Made by a program: the position numbers and the translations under genes. A stretch of 38,299 bases of DNA from Clostridiales bacterium DTU070. GTDB lineage: Bacteria; Bacillota; Clostridia; DSM-8532. Shown here one piece after another: positions 7,713-16,731 of this stretch. The notes below the pieces were generated by a model. The model had not been told where the DNA came from and did no database searches. It saw only the letters and a list, made by a program, of their open reading frames with translations. The DNA is taken from positions 1 to 38,299 of the forward strand of contig LFSH01000041.1 in the NCBI GenBank assembly GCA_001513105.1, given 5' to 3'. How positions within the stretch are numbered: the stretch's first letter is position 1; each line of letters starts with the position of its first letter.

Positions 7713-10577
7713 ATGAGGAAGGCACTTTACTTAATTATCCCTATGCTTGTAATACTATTGTTTGCAAGCATTTCAAACGCCGATACCCTCGGTTCGCCTT
7801 CATATGTAAATGCTTTTGTGTACAACAGCTCCAGTATCCAGGTAAACTGGGACAATAACGTTTCAGGAGCCACGAGGTACACAATACAGAGGCAGACCGA
7901 TTCAGGCACTTTTGTCACGATTGCCAATGTGCCGGCAAATGTTTCATCCTACACCGATACCAGCATATCCAACGGGCACACGTATGTGTACAGGGTGTTT
8001 GCAACAAAAGGCGGTGAGGCGGGCAGATCCCGTGATTCATTTCCTGTTGAATTCCTTTATCCCACGGGTCTCTCAGTAAAGGCGCTTTCAGACTCCGAAA
8101 CCGAACTGACATGGACGTACCCCTCCTCAAACAAGATTCCCGAATCAAATTACCAGACCGTTATTGAACGAAGATCCGAAGGAAGCAATACATGGCAGAC
8201 CATTGCAACGGTTCCGGGAAACGAGAGATCCTATACGGACACAGGCCTTGCAGAGGCATCGAAGTACTTTTACCGGATCCGTGCAGTTACATCTGTTTCT
8301 GCAATATACCTGTACTATCCCGCCACAAGCTCAGGCCAGCTTGTAACCACGCTTTTGAAAGCCCCGCAGAACGTTCAGGCGGTAGTATTGTCCACCGCTT
8401 CGGTAAAAATAACCTGGGATGACGTTTCAGCAAAGGAAACAGGGTACAGGGTGGAGAGAAGGAAAGGAAACGGATACTATGTACATATCGGCTCCACAAA
8501 GGCCAATGAAACAAGCTTCATAGACAAAAGCGCAGAGAACGGACAGCTTTATACTTACAGGGTTGTACCGTTTAGCTCCTCATACCGCGGGGCATACAGC
8601 GAAGAGGTTACCATTCCGTTCCTGTTCCCTGTAGACTTCGACATTACCGAGACCTACAGCACACAGATGATCCTGTCGTGGAAATACCCCGGAGAAGGCT
8701 ATATTTCTGCTGACAACTCGGTTGTTATTATAGAGCGAAGGGAAGCATCAAGCAGCCAGTGGGAAGAGATCCATACCACCAGGCCGGGCCAGACCGAATA
8801 CACAGACAATGACCTTATCCCGGGAACAAAGTATTACTACAGGATAAAAGGCCGTTATGACGGCGGGTTTACCACCGAGTATTTACCTTCGTCAAGCGGA
8901 GTATCGGCATATACAAAGCTGTTGTTTGAAACCCATTTCTACGGGCGTGCAATTTCAGACACCGAAATACTCCTGGAATGGAACAGGCAGGCCGCGGGCA
9001 ATTACACGATTGTCCTTGAAAAGTACGATTCCAGCGGTGTGTTTACGCAGCTGGCCACGCTGACAAATGCCGGTTCGTACATTGATACGGTGCAGCCCGG
9101 CTCGATAAACGGTTATCGTCTGAAACTTCGCTCAGCGTACGTTGATTCGGATTACACACCCGAGATTTATGTTTCAACCGAACAGCTTCCAAGGGTGCAG
9201 AATTTCGAAATCAAAAGCATAGTTCCGAACAGGGTGTTCCTTACATGGGAGTATGACAGGGCCGTGGAAAGCGGTTTTGAAATATGGCGCATGGCCGAAT
9301 CGGACGGAATATGGAAGCATATCGGTACCGTAAGGAGCGGCCAGTTCATGTATTCCGACGAGAATATAATAAACGGCGAAACCTATACCTACCAGATCCG
9401 CGCGGTTAAAAATGATACGGCTTTTTCGGGCTTTGTATCCACCGAGCCCATTCATATTTCATTTGAAAGGCCTGAAGGGAAACTGGCGGTAGCAATGATA
9501 GATGGCTGGCTTTATCTTGCTTGGAACGACTTTTCTGACGTGGAGGAATACTACGTTATTGAGTATAAAACAAGCGTGAACGATATATGGCACACTCTTG
9601 AAAAGATCCCGAAGGATGTTACGATGCGCAGGTTTATTCCGGCTGACGGCGTTGACTATACCATCCGGATACGCGCCCATTGCGAATATCCCGTATTCGA
9701 AACCTTCACGAACGAGGTGTTCTATACAACTAAAATACCCGCAACTCCAAGCCTTTCGGTACCCACCGTCGTAGGTTCTGGGCGTGTTGTTCTTACGTGG
9801 ATTGACCTGTCGGACAATGAGGATCAGTTTACGATATACCGGAAAAGCAATGCCTACGACAACGATTTCATACTGATAGGGGTTGCTGACAGGAATGCTG
9901 TCACTTTTGCCGACATTAATGTTGAGCCTGAACATTCATACACCTATATTGTAAAAGCCAAGAACGCGGCAGGCGAATCCTTCCCGAGCAACGAGGTTAC
10001 CGTTCAGACACCGCCTGTTACCAGATACAGCGACATTCCTGAGAATTATGCATGGGCAAGGGATGCGATAAATACCCTCACTTCAATGGGAATTATAAAC
10101 GGAGACGGAAATGGAAATTTCAATCCGTCGGGAAATATTACCCGCGCCGAGTTTATTAAGCTCCTTGTTACAACATTTGCACTGCCCGAGACCCCGATAG
10201 GGAGCTTTAAAGACGTGACCCCGAATGACTGGTATCACCGTTATATTATGACTGCATACCGGTACAAAATAATCGAGCCCGACAGCAGCGGCAGGTTCTA
10301 TCCTGATAAGCCGATAACAAGGCAGGATATTGTATATTACTCGTACCGGGCAATAAAAACCGCGGGCCTTACCCTTGACCAGCCCCCGTTATACGTGCTT
10401 TACAAGTTCACGGACTATGCCGAAATTGACCCTTATGCCCAGTCGGCTTTCGCACTGATGCATTATTCCGGCATTATAAACGGGATAGGCGACAACAGGC
10501 TTGGACCGAAAAACCATGCAACAAGGGCGGAGGCTGCTGCCATTATATACCGGATGATTAAAGTGCTTGAGAAATAG
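7713..10577 (+). CDS. Secreted protein with eight FN3-like modules and C-terminal SLH domains
   Basis: 954 residues. A signal peptide (about 1-23, ending near SNA) is followed by eight fibronectin type III-like modules of about 90 residues (about 27-768), each with a tryptophan early and a Y-[TV]-Y-R-[IV] strand late, and then three S-layer homology domains (about 770-954). The third SLH contains GIINGIGDNRLGP followed by TRAEAAAIIYRM. SLH domains bind pyruvylated secondary cell wall polymer, so the protein should be tethered to the cell surface. FN3 modules act as spacers or bind partners; no catalytic domain is visible. GGGGAG lies about 8 nt before the ATG. It is alone between a divergent operon and glgB. 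The role is likely structural or in substrate or cell adhesion. Confidence 0.93.
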   Translation: MRKALYLIIPMLVILLFASISNADTLGSPSYVNAFVYNSSSIQVNWDNNVSGATRYTIQRQTDSGTFVTIANVPANVSSYTDTSISNGHTYVYRVFATKGGEAGRSRDSFPVEFLYPTGLSVKALSDSETELTWTYPSSNKIPESNYQTVIERRSEGSNTWQTIATVPGNERSYTDTGLAEASKYFYRIRAVTSVSAIYLYYPATSSGQLVTTLLKAPQNVQAVVLSTASVKITWDDVSAKETGYRVERRKGNGYYVHIGSTKANETSFIDKSAENGQLYTYRVVPFSSSYRGAYSEEVTIPFLFPVDFDITETYSTQMILSWKYPGEGYISADNSVVIIERREASSSQWEEIHTTRPGQTEYTDNDLIPGTKYYYRIKGRYDGGFTTEYLPSSSGVSAYTKLLFETHFYGRAISDTEILLEWNRQAAGNYTIVLEKYDSSGVFTQLATLTNAGSYIDTVQPGSINGYRLKLRSAYVDSDYTPEIYVSTEQLPRVQNFEIKSIVPNRVFLTWEYDRAVESGFEIWRMAESDGIWKHIGTVRSGQFMYSDENIINGETYTYQIRAVKNDTAFSGFVSTEPIHISFERPEGKLAVAMIDGWLYLAWNDFSDVEEYYVIEYKTSVNDIWHTLEKIPKDVTMRRFIPADGVDYTIRIRAHCEYPVFETFTNEVFYTTKIPATPSLSVPTVVGSGRVVLTWIDLSDNEDQFTIYRKSNAYDNDFILIGVADRNAVTFADINVEPEHSYTYIVKAKNAAGESFPSNEVTVQTPPVTRYSDIPENYAWARDAINTLTSMGIINGDGNGNFNPSGNITRAEFIKLLVTTFALPETPIGSFKDVTPNDWYHRYIMTAYRYKIIEPDSSGRFYPDKPITRQDIVYYSYRAIKTAGLTLDQPPLYVLYKFTDYAEIDPYAQSAFALMHYSGIINGIGDNRLGPKNHATRAEAAAIIYRMIKVLEK

Positions 10578-10649
10578 ATTAATTTATCCTTTTCAGGGCA
10601 TAATTCATATTGAATTGCCTGCATCTTTAAAATTTCAGGAGTAATTCAT

Positions 10650-12869
10650 ATGGGTTATGTCTTTGACGATGGCGGTATTGAAAGGGTTATTCTTGGTTAT
10701 CACAGGAATCCTCACGAGATACTGGGTATGCACACACAGGGCGATGAAACCGCGATATGTGCATACATACCGAATGCTGAAAGCATTGACGTTATTTTTG
10801 AAAAAAGCGGTATTTCCTATACAATGACCAAAAGGGACCACCGGGGATTTTTTACATTGGTTCTCCCCGGTGTATCTTTTGATTATTTCTATAAATTCAG
10901 GGTCACGGATTATACCGGTCACGTTTTTGAAACCTATGATCCCTATTCATTCTGGCCCACAGTATCGGATTACGATCTGTATCTTTTCAACGAGGGCACC
11001 CATCACAGGATATATGAGAAATTAGGCGCCCATATCCGGACCATTAACGGCGTTTCGGGCGTATCATTCTGCGTGTGGGCTCCCGAAGCAAAACGGGTAA
11101 GTGTTGTGGGCGATTTCAACCAGTGGGACGGAAGGCGCCACCAGATGCGGATGCTGGGAAGTTCCGGGGTTTGGGAGATATTCATCCCGGGTGTTGTGAA
11201 AAACGATATTTACAAATATGAAATTAAAACCCCTTTTGATGAGATCTATATCAAGGCCGATCCGTATGCGTTTTATGCCGAGAAACCCCCGAAAACCGCC
11301 TCAAGGGTGTATGACCTTGACAACTATGAATGGAACGACCGGGAATGGATGAAAAAGCGCGCAGCCGAAAGCACTTTTGACAAACCGGTAAATATCTACG
11401 AAGTGCATTTGGGTTCGTGGATGCAGCAGCCCGATCCCGATCCGGAGTCCGAAACAGGGTTTAAACCGCTGTCATACAGGCAGCTGGCAGAAAAACTAAT
11501 CCCCTATGCCAGGGAAATGGGTTACACGCATATCGAACTTCTGCCCGTCATGGAACATCCCTATGACGGTTCGTGGGGATACCAGGTTACCGGTTATTAT
11601 GCTGTTACCGCACGTTATGGCAAGCCCGAGGATTTCAAGTACTTCATTGATACGTGCCACCAGAACGGCCTGGGCGTTATCCTCGACTGGGTTCCGGCCC
11701 ATTTCCCCAAGGACGGCCACGGCCTTGCACGGTTCGACGGTACCGCATGTTACGAGCATGCCGACAAACTCCGCGGCGAGCACCATGAATGGGGGACGCA
11801 TGTTTTCAATTTCTCGCGGAATGAGGTCAGGAGCTTTTTAATATCCAATGCGGTGTACTGGTTCGAAATATTCCATGTGGACGGGTTAAGGGTGGACGCT
11901 GTTGCTTTCATGCTTTACCTGGACTACTGCAGGAAAGATGGTGAATGGATACCGAACAGGTACGGCGGCCGTGAGAACCTTGAAGCGATAGATTTTTTAA
12001 GGCAGTTGAACTGTGTCGTGTACAGGTATTTTCCGAACGTAATGATGATTGCGGAAGAATCCACAGCATGGCCGATGGTGACAAGACCTGCACACGACGG
12101 CGGGCTCGGCTTTTCGCATAAATGGAACATGGGCTGGATGAACGATTTTCTCAGGTATATGAGCATGGACTCGGCATACAGGAAATACCACCAGGACCTT
12201 ATAACCTTCTCCTTCATGTATGCGTGGAGCGAGAATTTCATCCTTGTATTGTCCCATGACGAAGTGGTTCATGGCAAGTGTTCGCTGCTGAGCAAAATGC
12301 CGGGAGATTACTGGCAGAAATTCGCAGGGCTGCGCGCGGCACTGGGCTATTTCATGGGCCATCCCGGGAAAAAGCTGCTGTTCATGGGCGGAGAATTCGG
12401 CCAGTTTATTGAGTGGAAATATAAAGAAAGCCTGGACTGGCATCTTTTAGGCTACCCGATGCATGAGAAAATGCACCGGTACGTGAAGGAACTGAATAAT
12501 TTTTACCTGAAGGAACCGGCGCTTTACGAAGTGGATTTCCACTATGAAGGCTTTGAATGGATTGACTGCAATGATACCGAGCACAGTGTTGTATCCTTCA
12601 TCCGAAAGGGCAGGGACTGGCGCGACATGCTTATTTTTGTATGCAATTTCACACCCGCGGCCCATGAAAACTACCGCATCGGAGCTCCTTTTTACACATA
12701 CTATGAAGAGGTTTTCAACAGCGACAGGGAAGAGTACGGCGGCAGCAATGTAGTGAACGCAGGCAGAATCCATTCGGAAGAAATCCCGTTCCATTACAGG
12801 CCGTATTCCCTGATTTTAAGGATACCGCCGCTGGCAACTATTGTTTTAAGGCCTGAAATAAAAAACTGA
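10650..12869 (+). CDS. glgB: 1,4-alpha-glucan (glycogen) branching enzyme
   Basis: 739 residues, a full-length GH13 branching enzyme with an N1 domain (about 10-110), a CBM48/N2 domain (about 125-225, FCVWAPEAKRVSVVGDFNQWDG), the (beta/alpha)8 barrel and a C-terminal all-beta domain. It cuts alpha-1,4 glucan and rejoins the piece through alpha-1,6 bonds in glycogen synthesis. The nucleophile is Asp416 in DGLRVDAV, the acid/base Glu469 in AEEST, and the third acidic residue lies in LSHDEVVHG. The 53-residue gap between the two matches E. coli Asp405/Glu458. CAGGAGT precedes the ATG. No other glg genes are adjacent. Confidence 0.98.
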   Translation: MGYVFDDGGIERVILGYHRNPHEILGMHTQGDETAICAYIPNAESIDVIFEKSGISYTMTKRDHRGFFTLVLPGVSFDYFYKFRVTDYTGHVFETYDPYSFWPTVSDYDLYLFNEGTHHRIYEKLGAHIRTINGVSGVSFCVWAPEAKRVSVVGDFNQWDGRRHQMRMLGSSGVWEIFIPGVVKNDIYKYEIKTPFDEIYIKADPYAFYAEKPPKTASRVYDLDNYEWNDREWMKKRAAESTFDKPVNIYEVHLGSWMQQPDPDPESETGFKPLSYRQLAEKLIPYAREMGYTHIELLPVMEHPYDGSWGYQVTGYYAVTARYGKPEDFKYFIDTCHQNGLGVILDWVPAHFPKDGHGLARFDGTACYEHADKLRGEHHEWGTHVFNFSRNEVRSFLISNAVYWFEIFHVDGLRVDAVAFMLYLDYCRKDGEWIPNRYGGRENLEAIDFLRQLNCVVYRYFPNVMMIAEESTAWPMVTRPAHDGGLGFSHKWNMGWMNDFLRYMSMDSAYRKYHQDLITFSFMYAWSENFILVLSHDEVVHGKCSLLSKMPGDYWQKFAGLRAALGYFMGHPGKKLLFMGGEFGQFIEWKYKESLDWHLLGYPMHEKMHRYVKELNNFYLKEPALYEVDFHYEGFEWIDCNDTEHSVVSFIRKGRDWRDMLIFVCNFTPAAHENYRIGAPFYTYYEEVFNSDREEYGGSNVVNAGRIHSEEIPFHYRPYSLILRIPPLATIVLRPEIKN

Positions 12870-13255
12870 ATTTATGTTTTCGATTCATTTTGCAACTACC
12901 GGTTATAGCATATTTTCAGGATATAGGAGAATTGGGCAAAGCTCCGGATTTTAAACCGGAAAAAATGCAGCATCGCAAATAAAGAATTTATCCCGCAAAA
13001 CATGAAATCCTTTTTTAAATGCTGTATGGCCGGTATTTTCAGTCCTGAAAATTTATCTTGCGGTGGTAATTACGTTATTATGCAGTGAAAAAACATTAAG
13101 TCGTTGTTATCTGAATTATTATCCTTCCCAATGTAAACAATACTATATGCAGCTCTTTCTGTTACAAACATTTCGGTACCGGCACATGAAAAAACAACAG
13201 GGACATATAAAACGGGTAACACGGATTTCTATTGACAAATGCAGGGAGTGGTTTG
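12870..13255. other. Gap between glgB and a small gene
   Basis: 386 bp without a supported gene. A short inverted repeat (TCCGG, loop, CCGGA, then A-run) near 12950-12970 could terminate minus-strand but not plus-strand transcripts. I see no clear riboswitch, tRNA or repeat. A TTGACA at 13232-13237 is too close to the next ribosome binding site to be its -35 box. Confidence 0.5.
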
Positions 13256-13567
13256 ATGGAGCTCGATCATATATCGGTGACGTTGAATGAGGCGCCTGAT
13301 AAATACAAAATACGGGCCGAGATCAGGGGCATACCCGGGAAGCAGTGGCAGGACGGCCTTAAATTTGTATGGCTTAATTCACCGTATTATCTTTGCAGGA
13401 AATGCGAATTGGTCATGAACGGCAACGAGATAGAACTTGTTCTTGATGACAGCAGCGATATTCAGAATGCCATCGACGCGCTGAGCAGTTCAATTTCCAG
13501 GGCTGAAAAAATAGTACGGAACTATGGGGTGGCGAATATATCGAACTACAAAAAGGCGATAAACTGA
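13256..13567 (+). CDS. Small hypothetical protein
   Basis: 103 residues starting MELDHISVTLNEAPDKYKI. It has one CxxC-like pair (YLCRKCEL, about 43-50), no signal peptide and no membrane segment. The frame can begin 8 codons earlier at a TTG, but GGGAG lies 7 nt before the ATG at 13256 and decides the start. Codon use resembles its neighbours. I do not recognise the family. It lies alone, followed by a bidirectional terminator shared with tRNA-Pro. Confidence 0.7.
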   Translation: MELDHISVTLNEAPDKYKIRAEIRGIPGKQWQDGLKFVWLNSPYYLCRKCELVMNGNEIELVLDDSSDIQNAIDALSSSISRAEKIVRNYGVANISNYKKAIN

Positions 13568-13583
13568 GCATAAAATCAAAAAT

Positions 13584-13615
13584 GCCCTTATAGTTTCCGA
13601 CTATAAGGACATTTT
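13584..13615. terminator. Bidirectional terminator between a small gene and tRNA-Pro
   Basis: CCTTATAG (13586-13593) pairs with CTATAAGG (13601-13608) around a 7-nt loop. On the minus strand, downstream of tRNA-Pro, the hairpin is followed by GCATTTTTGATTTT. On the plus strand it is followed by ACATTTTAC. It ends both convergent units. Confidence 0.8.
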
Positions 13616-13617
13616 AC

Positions 13618-13693
13618 TGGTCGGGGTGAGAGGACTTGAACCCCCGGCCCCATGGTCCCAAACCACGTGCGCTACCAACTGCGCCACACCCCG
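13618..13693 (-). tRNA. tRNA-Pro (anticodon TGG)
   Basis: The minus strand folds as a tRNA. Acceptor CGGGGTG pairs with CACCCCG, discriminator A and an encoded CCA follow, the anticodon loop is TTTGGGA with anticodon TGG, and the T-loop is TTCAAGT. It decodes CCA (and CCN by wobble). A promoter lies directly upstream and a terminator downstream, so it is a single-gene unit. Confidence 0.96.
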
Positions 13694-13711
13694 ACGCAAA
13701 CTGCGGATTTT

Positions 13712-13740
13712 ATTTTACAATATATTTCTGCTTTTTGCAA
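13712..13740 (-). promoter_or_regulatory. Promoter of tRNA-Pro
   Basis: On the minus strand TTGCAA (13740-13735), exactly 17 bp, then TAAAAT (13717-13712), which ends 18 bp before the tRNA 5' end. Confidence 0.75.
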
Positions 13741-13791
13741 TGGTATTTATTAGAAATTTTATAACAAGGGAGGCACATATAGCGCCTCCTC

Positions 13792-14229
13792 TTATACAAC
13801 AACACCCTTCTTTAGCATTATATTCGCATAAAGAGCACTCTCTCCGGTTGCGATGATTGCATAGGCATTACGGGCTTCCTCGTAGAATCTGAAGCGTTCC
13901 ACGTGCGATACGGCACTGCTGCCCCGGTCATCATACTTCCTTATTATATTCACATATTCATCCCATATGGGTGTTTCAACTTTATCCCCGGGTACCACCT
14001 GCATCAACTGGACGGGATGGTCTACATAGGTATCCAGCGGGAACAGCTTAAGGATGGCCTCAAGCAGTTCACATGTTCCATGGCCGTCCATGCGTATGAC
14101 TTTCGCATTTCTGCCTACCGATTCTGCAGGAAAATTTCCGTCGGCGATCACAATACTGTCGCCATGACCCATTTCGCATAACACCTTTAACAACTCAGGA
14201 GAAAGTATTTTCGGAATTCCTTTCAGCAT
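13792..14229 (-). CDS. fucU: RbsD/FucU family sugar mutarotase (L-fucose mutarotase type)
   Basis: 145 residues of the RbsD/FucU family. It begins MLKGIPKILSPELLKVLCEMGHGDSIVIADGNFP, typical of FucU, with the conserved histidine in GHGD near position 22 and the C-terminal ATGE segment. FucU proteins interconvert alpha and beta anomers of L-fucose; RbsD acts on ribose. The FucU side is favoured by the nearby alpha-L-fucosidase. The longest frame begins at 14259, overlapping the reductase stop, but AAAGGAGTG lies about 7 nt before the ATG at 14229, so the shorter form is chosen. It is the last gene of the dehydrogenase-reductase-fucU operon. Confidence 0.9.
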   Translation of the reverse strand: MLKGIPKILSPELLKVLCEMGHGDSIVIADGNFPAESVGRNAKVIRMDGHGTCELLEAILKLFPLDTYVDHPVQLMQVVPGDKVETPIWDEYVNIIRKYDDRGSSAVSHVERFRFYEEARNAYAIIATGESALYANIMLKKGVVV

Positions 14230-14255
14230 AGTTTCCACTCCTTTCACCGGCGGGT

Positions 14256-15269
14256 TCATTCCAGGCCCGTTATTTTCCCGTCAACATCCCAAAGGTCTTC
14301 CCATCCTTTCGAGCCTTCCCACAGGAACACCTGCCCCTTTATCAGGCGGCAGTTCCTGTCTTCAAGGCGTATGGCTTCCATTTCCTCTTCTGTCAGCGGA
14401 TCCTCGGTTATGCATTTCAGGTTGGATTTATACTGATGCTCCTTTACCGAAAAGGGTATCGGTACCTGCCCTCTCTGGACGGCCCATTTCAGGCAGACCT
14501 CTGCAGGATGTATGCCATGGGCCCGGGCTGCTTCGACAACCGCAGGCAGTTCCATATCCACCACGTCTTCATCGGTACGGTCGCGCTCGGGTCTGGACGG
14601 AGAGCCGAGAGGACAGTACCCGATTGGAAGGATGTTCCGGGAGACCGCATAATCAAACAATTCCGGCTGCTGGAATGAAGGATGCAGTTCCATCTCAAGA
14701 ACGGCAGGCTTTATTCTGCACCGGGGAAGCACAGCCTCCAATTTCGGAATGGTCATGTTGCTCATGCCGATATACCGTACAAGCCCTTTTTCCACCAGCT
14801 CCTCGCACTGCTGCCATGTTTCCATGAATTCATCGGGTGAGAAGGGTTTTGAGTCGGGATTCCGGGAATCGCCGCTGCAGCCCGGAGCATGATAATTCCG
14901 GAACGGCCAGTGCACAAGATACAGGTCAAGGTAATCAAGCCCCAGGTCCTGAAGGCTCTTTTTGCATGAAATGATGACCTGCCCTTCGGCATGCATGTCA
15001 TTCCACACCTTCGAAATGACAAACAAATCGCTGCGGGTCACCGTTTTCTCCTGCACTACCTGCCTGAGAACCTGTCCAATCCGGTCCTCGTTCTGGTATA
15101 CCGAGGCACAGTCAATAAGCCGGTATCCGTACCGTATGGCACCGAGAACCGCTTCTGCAACCTGGTCTGCACCATATTTGTCCGATCCGAAGGTCCCAAG
15201 ACCTATTGCCGGGATCTTCTCACCGCTGCATAACGTTTTTCTTGGTATCCTGTCCTGATCTATACTCAT
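14256..15269 (-). CDS. Aldo/keto reductase
   Basis: 337 residues, an AKR (beta/alpha)8 NAD(P)H-dependent oxidoreductase. The catalytic tetrad is visible: Asp53 and Tyr58 (LIDCASVYQNE), Lys87 (SKVWND) and His120 (LVHWPF). The SNM motif (YIGMSNMTI) and the C-terminal cofactor region IPFSVKEHQYKSNL are also present. The substrate is unknown. Position between a zinc dehydrogenase and fucU suggests a sugar, for example L-fucose, a fucose-derived aldehyde or lactaldehyde. It starts 21 bp after the dehydrogenase stop; GGGGGAA lies about 11 nt before the ATG. Confidence 0.93.
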   Translation of the reverse strand: MSIDQDRIPRKTLCSGEKIPAIGLGTFGSDKYGADQVAEAVLGAIRYGYRLIDCASVYQNEDRIGQVLRQVVQEKTVTRSDLFVISKVWNDMHAEGQVIISCKKSLQDLGLDYLDLYLVHWPFRNYHAPGCSGDSRNPDSKPFSPDEFMETWQQCEELVEKGLVRYIGMSNMTIPKLEAVLPRCRIKPAVLEMELHPSFQQPELFDYAVSRNILPIGYCPLGSPSRPERDRTDEDVVDMELPAVVEAARAHGIHPAEVCLKWAVQRGQVPIPFSVKEHQYKSNLKCITEDPLTEEEMEAIRLEDRNCRLIKGQVFLWEGSKGWEDLWDVDGKITGLE

Positions 15270-15290
15270 TTTTCGTTTTCCCCCGTTTTC

Positions 15291-16355
15291 TTATTCATCC
15301 CCGAATGTTACCGCCACTTTTCCGCAATTGCCCTCTGCCATAAGCCTGTAGGCCTCGCCGGCTTCATCAAGCGGAAACTCGTGGGTAATCAGTATTTCGG
15401 GATGGATCCCCCAGCGTACCAGCCGTTCCACCAGCTCTTCCATCTTCCACAGCGAAGTTACCCAGGATCCGTAAATGGTCTTTTGTCCGTGAATAATATC
15501 CGGGCTTGGCTGGAAGGTGCAGGTTCCTCCCTCTCCTACAAATGCGATCCTGCCCCATTCCCTTGTTGCGCGAATGGCAAGCTGCCTGCCCGCGTCACTG
15601 GCGCTCGCGTCGATGGACCGTTCTACCCCTTTTCCGCCGGTTACTTCAAGGATACGGTCCAGGGTATCCTCCCCGGGTTTGAACACATAGTCGGCCAGGC
15701 CAAGCTGTTTTACAAGGTTTATGCGGTAGTCATTAATCTCAACGCCGATCAGCCTGTTTGCACCCATTGCTTTTGCAATCATCAGTGCAGCCATTCCAAC
15801 AGGCCCGAGGCCGGTTACCAGGACTGCATCGTTACCGCATACGCCTATCTTTTCGAATGCTTCATAAACGGTTCCGAAACCGCAGGCCACCTGCGCGCCG
15901 TCCTTGTATGTCAGTTCATCAGGCAGTTCAATCAAATCCTTCTCCTCTGCGAGTATATAGGGTGCCATACCTCCATGGCGCTGCCAGCCGTATGCCTGGC
16001 GGTACCTGCTCTTGCAGGAAATATAATAGCCTCTCCTGCAGTCGTTGCATACTCCGCACCCTGAAATATGATATACAATCACCCTGTCGCCTTTTTTGAA
16101 ACGCTTCAGCCCTTTACCTTCCTCAACAATAACGCCGCAAGGTTCATGCCCTGCTATCGTGCCAGGGATATATCCCTCGGGGCCTTTGCCGGTGTGTTCC
16201 CTGTAAATGCAGCGGATATCGCTGCCGCAAATCGTGGTCGCCTTTGTTTGGATAAGCACCTGGCCATACCCGGGTGTTGGAATATCAAACTCCCGTATCT
16301 CCACCGTGCTGTTTCCCGGCAGTATTGCGCCTTTCATCTTTCCCTGAATGCTCAT
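15291..16355 (-). CDS. Zinc-dependent medium-chain dehydrogenase (polyol/sugar dehydrogenase type)
   Basis: 354 residues, an MDR superfamily enzyme. Catalytic zinc ligands are Cys43 (TICGSD) and the His70-Glu71 pair (AGHEP). Four cysteines for a structural zinc are at about 100, 103, 106 and 114. The NAD(P) Rossmann motif TGLGPVG is at about 181-187. Relatives oxidise sorbitol, threonine or sugars; the exact substrate is not determined by sequence. First gene of an operon with the aldo/keto reductase and fucU, hence a likely role in fucose or related deoxysugar oxidation. The frame could start at 16385, but GGAGGAAG lies before the ATG at 16355. The leader from the predicted promoter is about 200 nt. 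Confidence 0.93.
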   Translation of the reverse strand: MSIQGKMKGAILPGNSTVEIREFDIPTPGYGQVLIQTKATTICGSDIRCIYREHTGKGPEGYIPGTIAGHEPCGVIVEEGKGLKRFKKGDRVIVYHISGCGVCNDCRRGYYISCKSRYRQAYGWQRHGGMAPYILAEEKDLIELPDELTYKDGAQVACGFGTVYEAFEKIGVCGNDAVLVTGLGPVGMAALMIAKAMGANRLIGVEINDYRINLVKQLGLADYVFKPGEDTLDRILEVTGGKGVERSIDASASDAGRQLAIRATREWGRIAFVGEGGTCTFQPSPDIIHGQKTIYGSWVTSLWKMEELVERLVRWGIHPEILITHEFPLDEAGEAYRLMAEGNCGKVAVTFGDE

Positions 16356-16569
16356 GATTACACTTCCTTCCTCCGGCCTTGTCAAGACCTGTTAATTTTG
16401 ATTCGCAACAGTTTAGGATTTTCCCCAGCCGCTGAAAAGTGCTGTATAATAGAAGCTATGAGGGGTATTGGGTTTTGTTTGCAAGTCAGCAGCTGCTTTT
16501 CCGGCGGCCCTGTTTTCCTTCCGGCATACAAAAGACATAATATTGGCGATGACTCGATGTTACAGTTTA

Positions 16570-16633
16570 ATTATACTTCTGCCCGATTTTTGTTTATATA
16601 AAAACGCGACATTTCCTGCGATTCGGTGTCGTA
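16570..16633 (-). promoter_or_regulatory. Dehydrogenase-operon promoter with operator shared with the fucosidase gene
   Basis: On the minus strand a perfect TATAAT (16575-16570) lacks a good -35; the hexamer at 17 bp is TATAAA. Written on the plus strand, GCGACAT starts 36 bp from the start of ATTATA, and TGTCGTA follows 14 bp later. GCGACA and TGTCGT form an inverted repeat with centres about two helical turns apart. The same elements at the same spacing lie upstream of the fucosidase (19221-19284). Activator dependence through the adjacent AraC protein is inferred from the missing -35. Confidence 0.65.
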
Positions 16634-16648
16634 CTTTTACATGCACTG

Positions 16649-16657
16649 TGGTATAAT
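16649..16657 (+). promoter_or_regulatory. Extended -10 promoter of the araC-type gene
   Basis: TGGTATAAT is a perfect extended -10 about 75 bp before the ATG; the -35 is poor. The shared inverted repeat at 16606-16633 ends 15 bp upstream of the extended -10 and 18 bp upstream of its TATAAT, where a bound regulator could control its own gene. Confidence 0.6.
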
Positions 16658-16731
16658 TTAGGCGGGTAGTACACGGGATTGTATCCAGGAATCACCTGTT
16701 TTCCGAACGGGTGCGTTGAAGGGGAGAGCAC

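Noticed and set aside
12940..12975. Rho-independent terminator of glgB
   Set aside because: The TCCGG/CCGGA hairpin is followed by A residues on the plus strand, so it does not fit a glgB terminator.
16068..16656. Plus-strand frames in the region between the dehydrogenase and araC genes
   Set aside because: They run antisense to the dehydrogenase or through the shared promoter/operator and show no family features.
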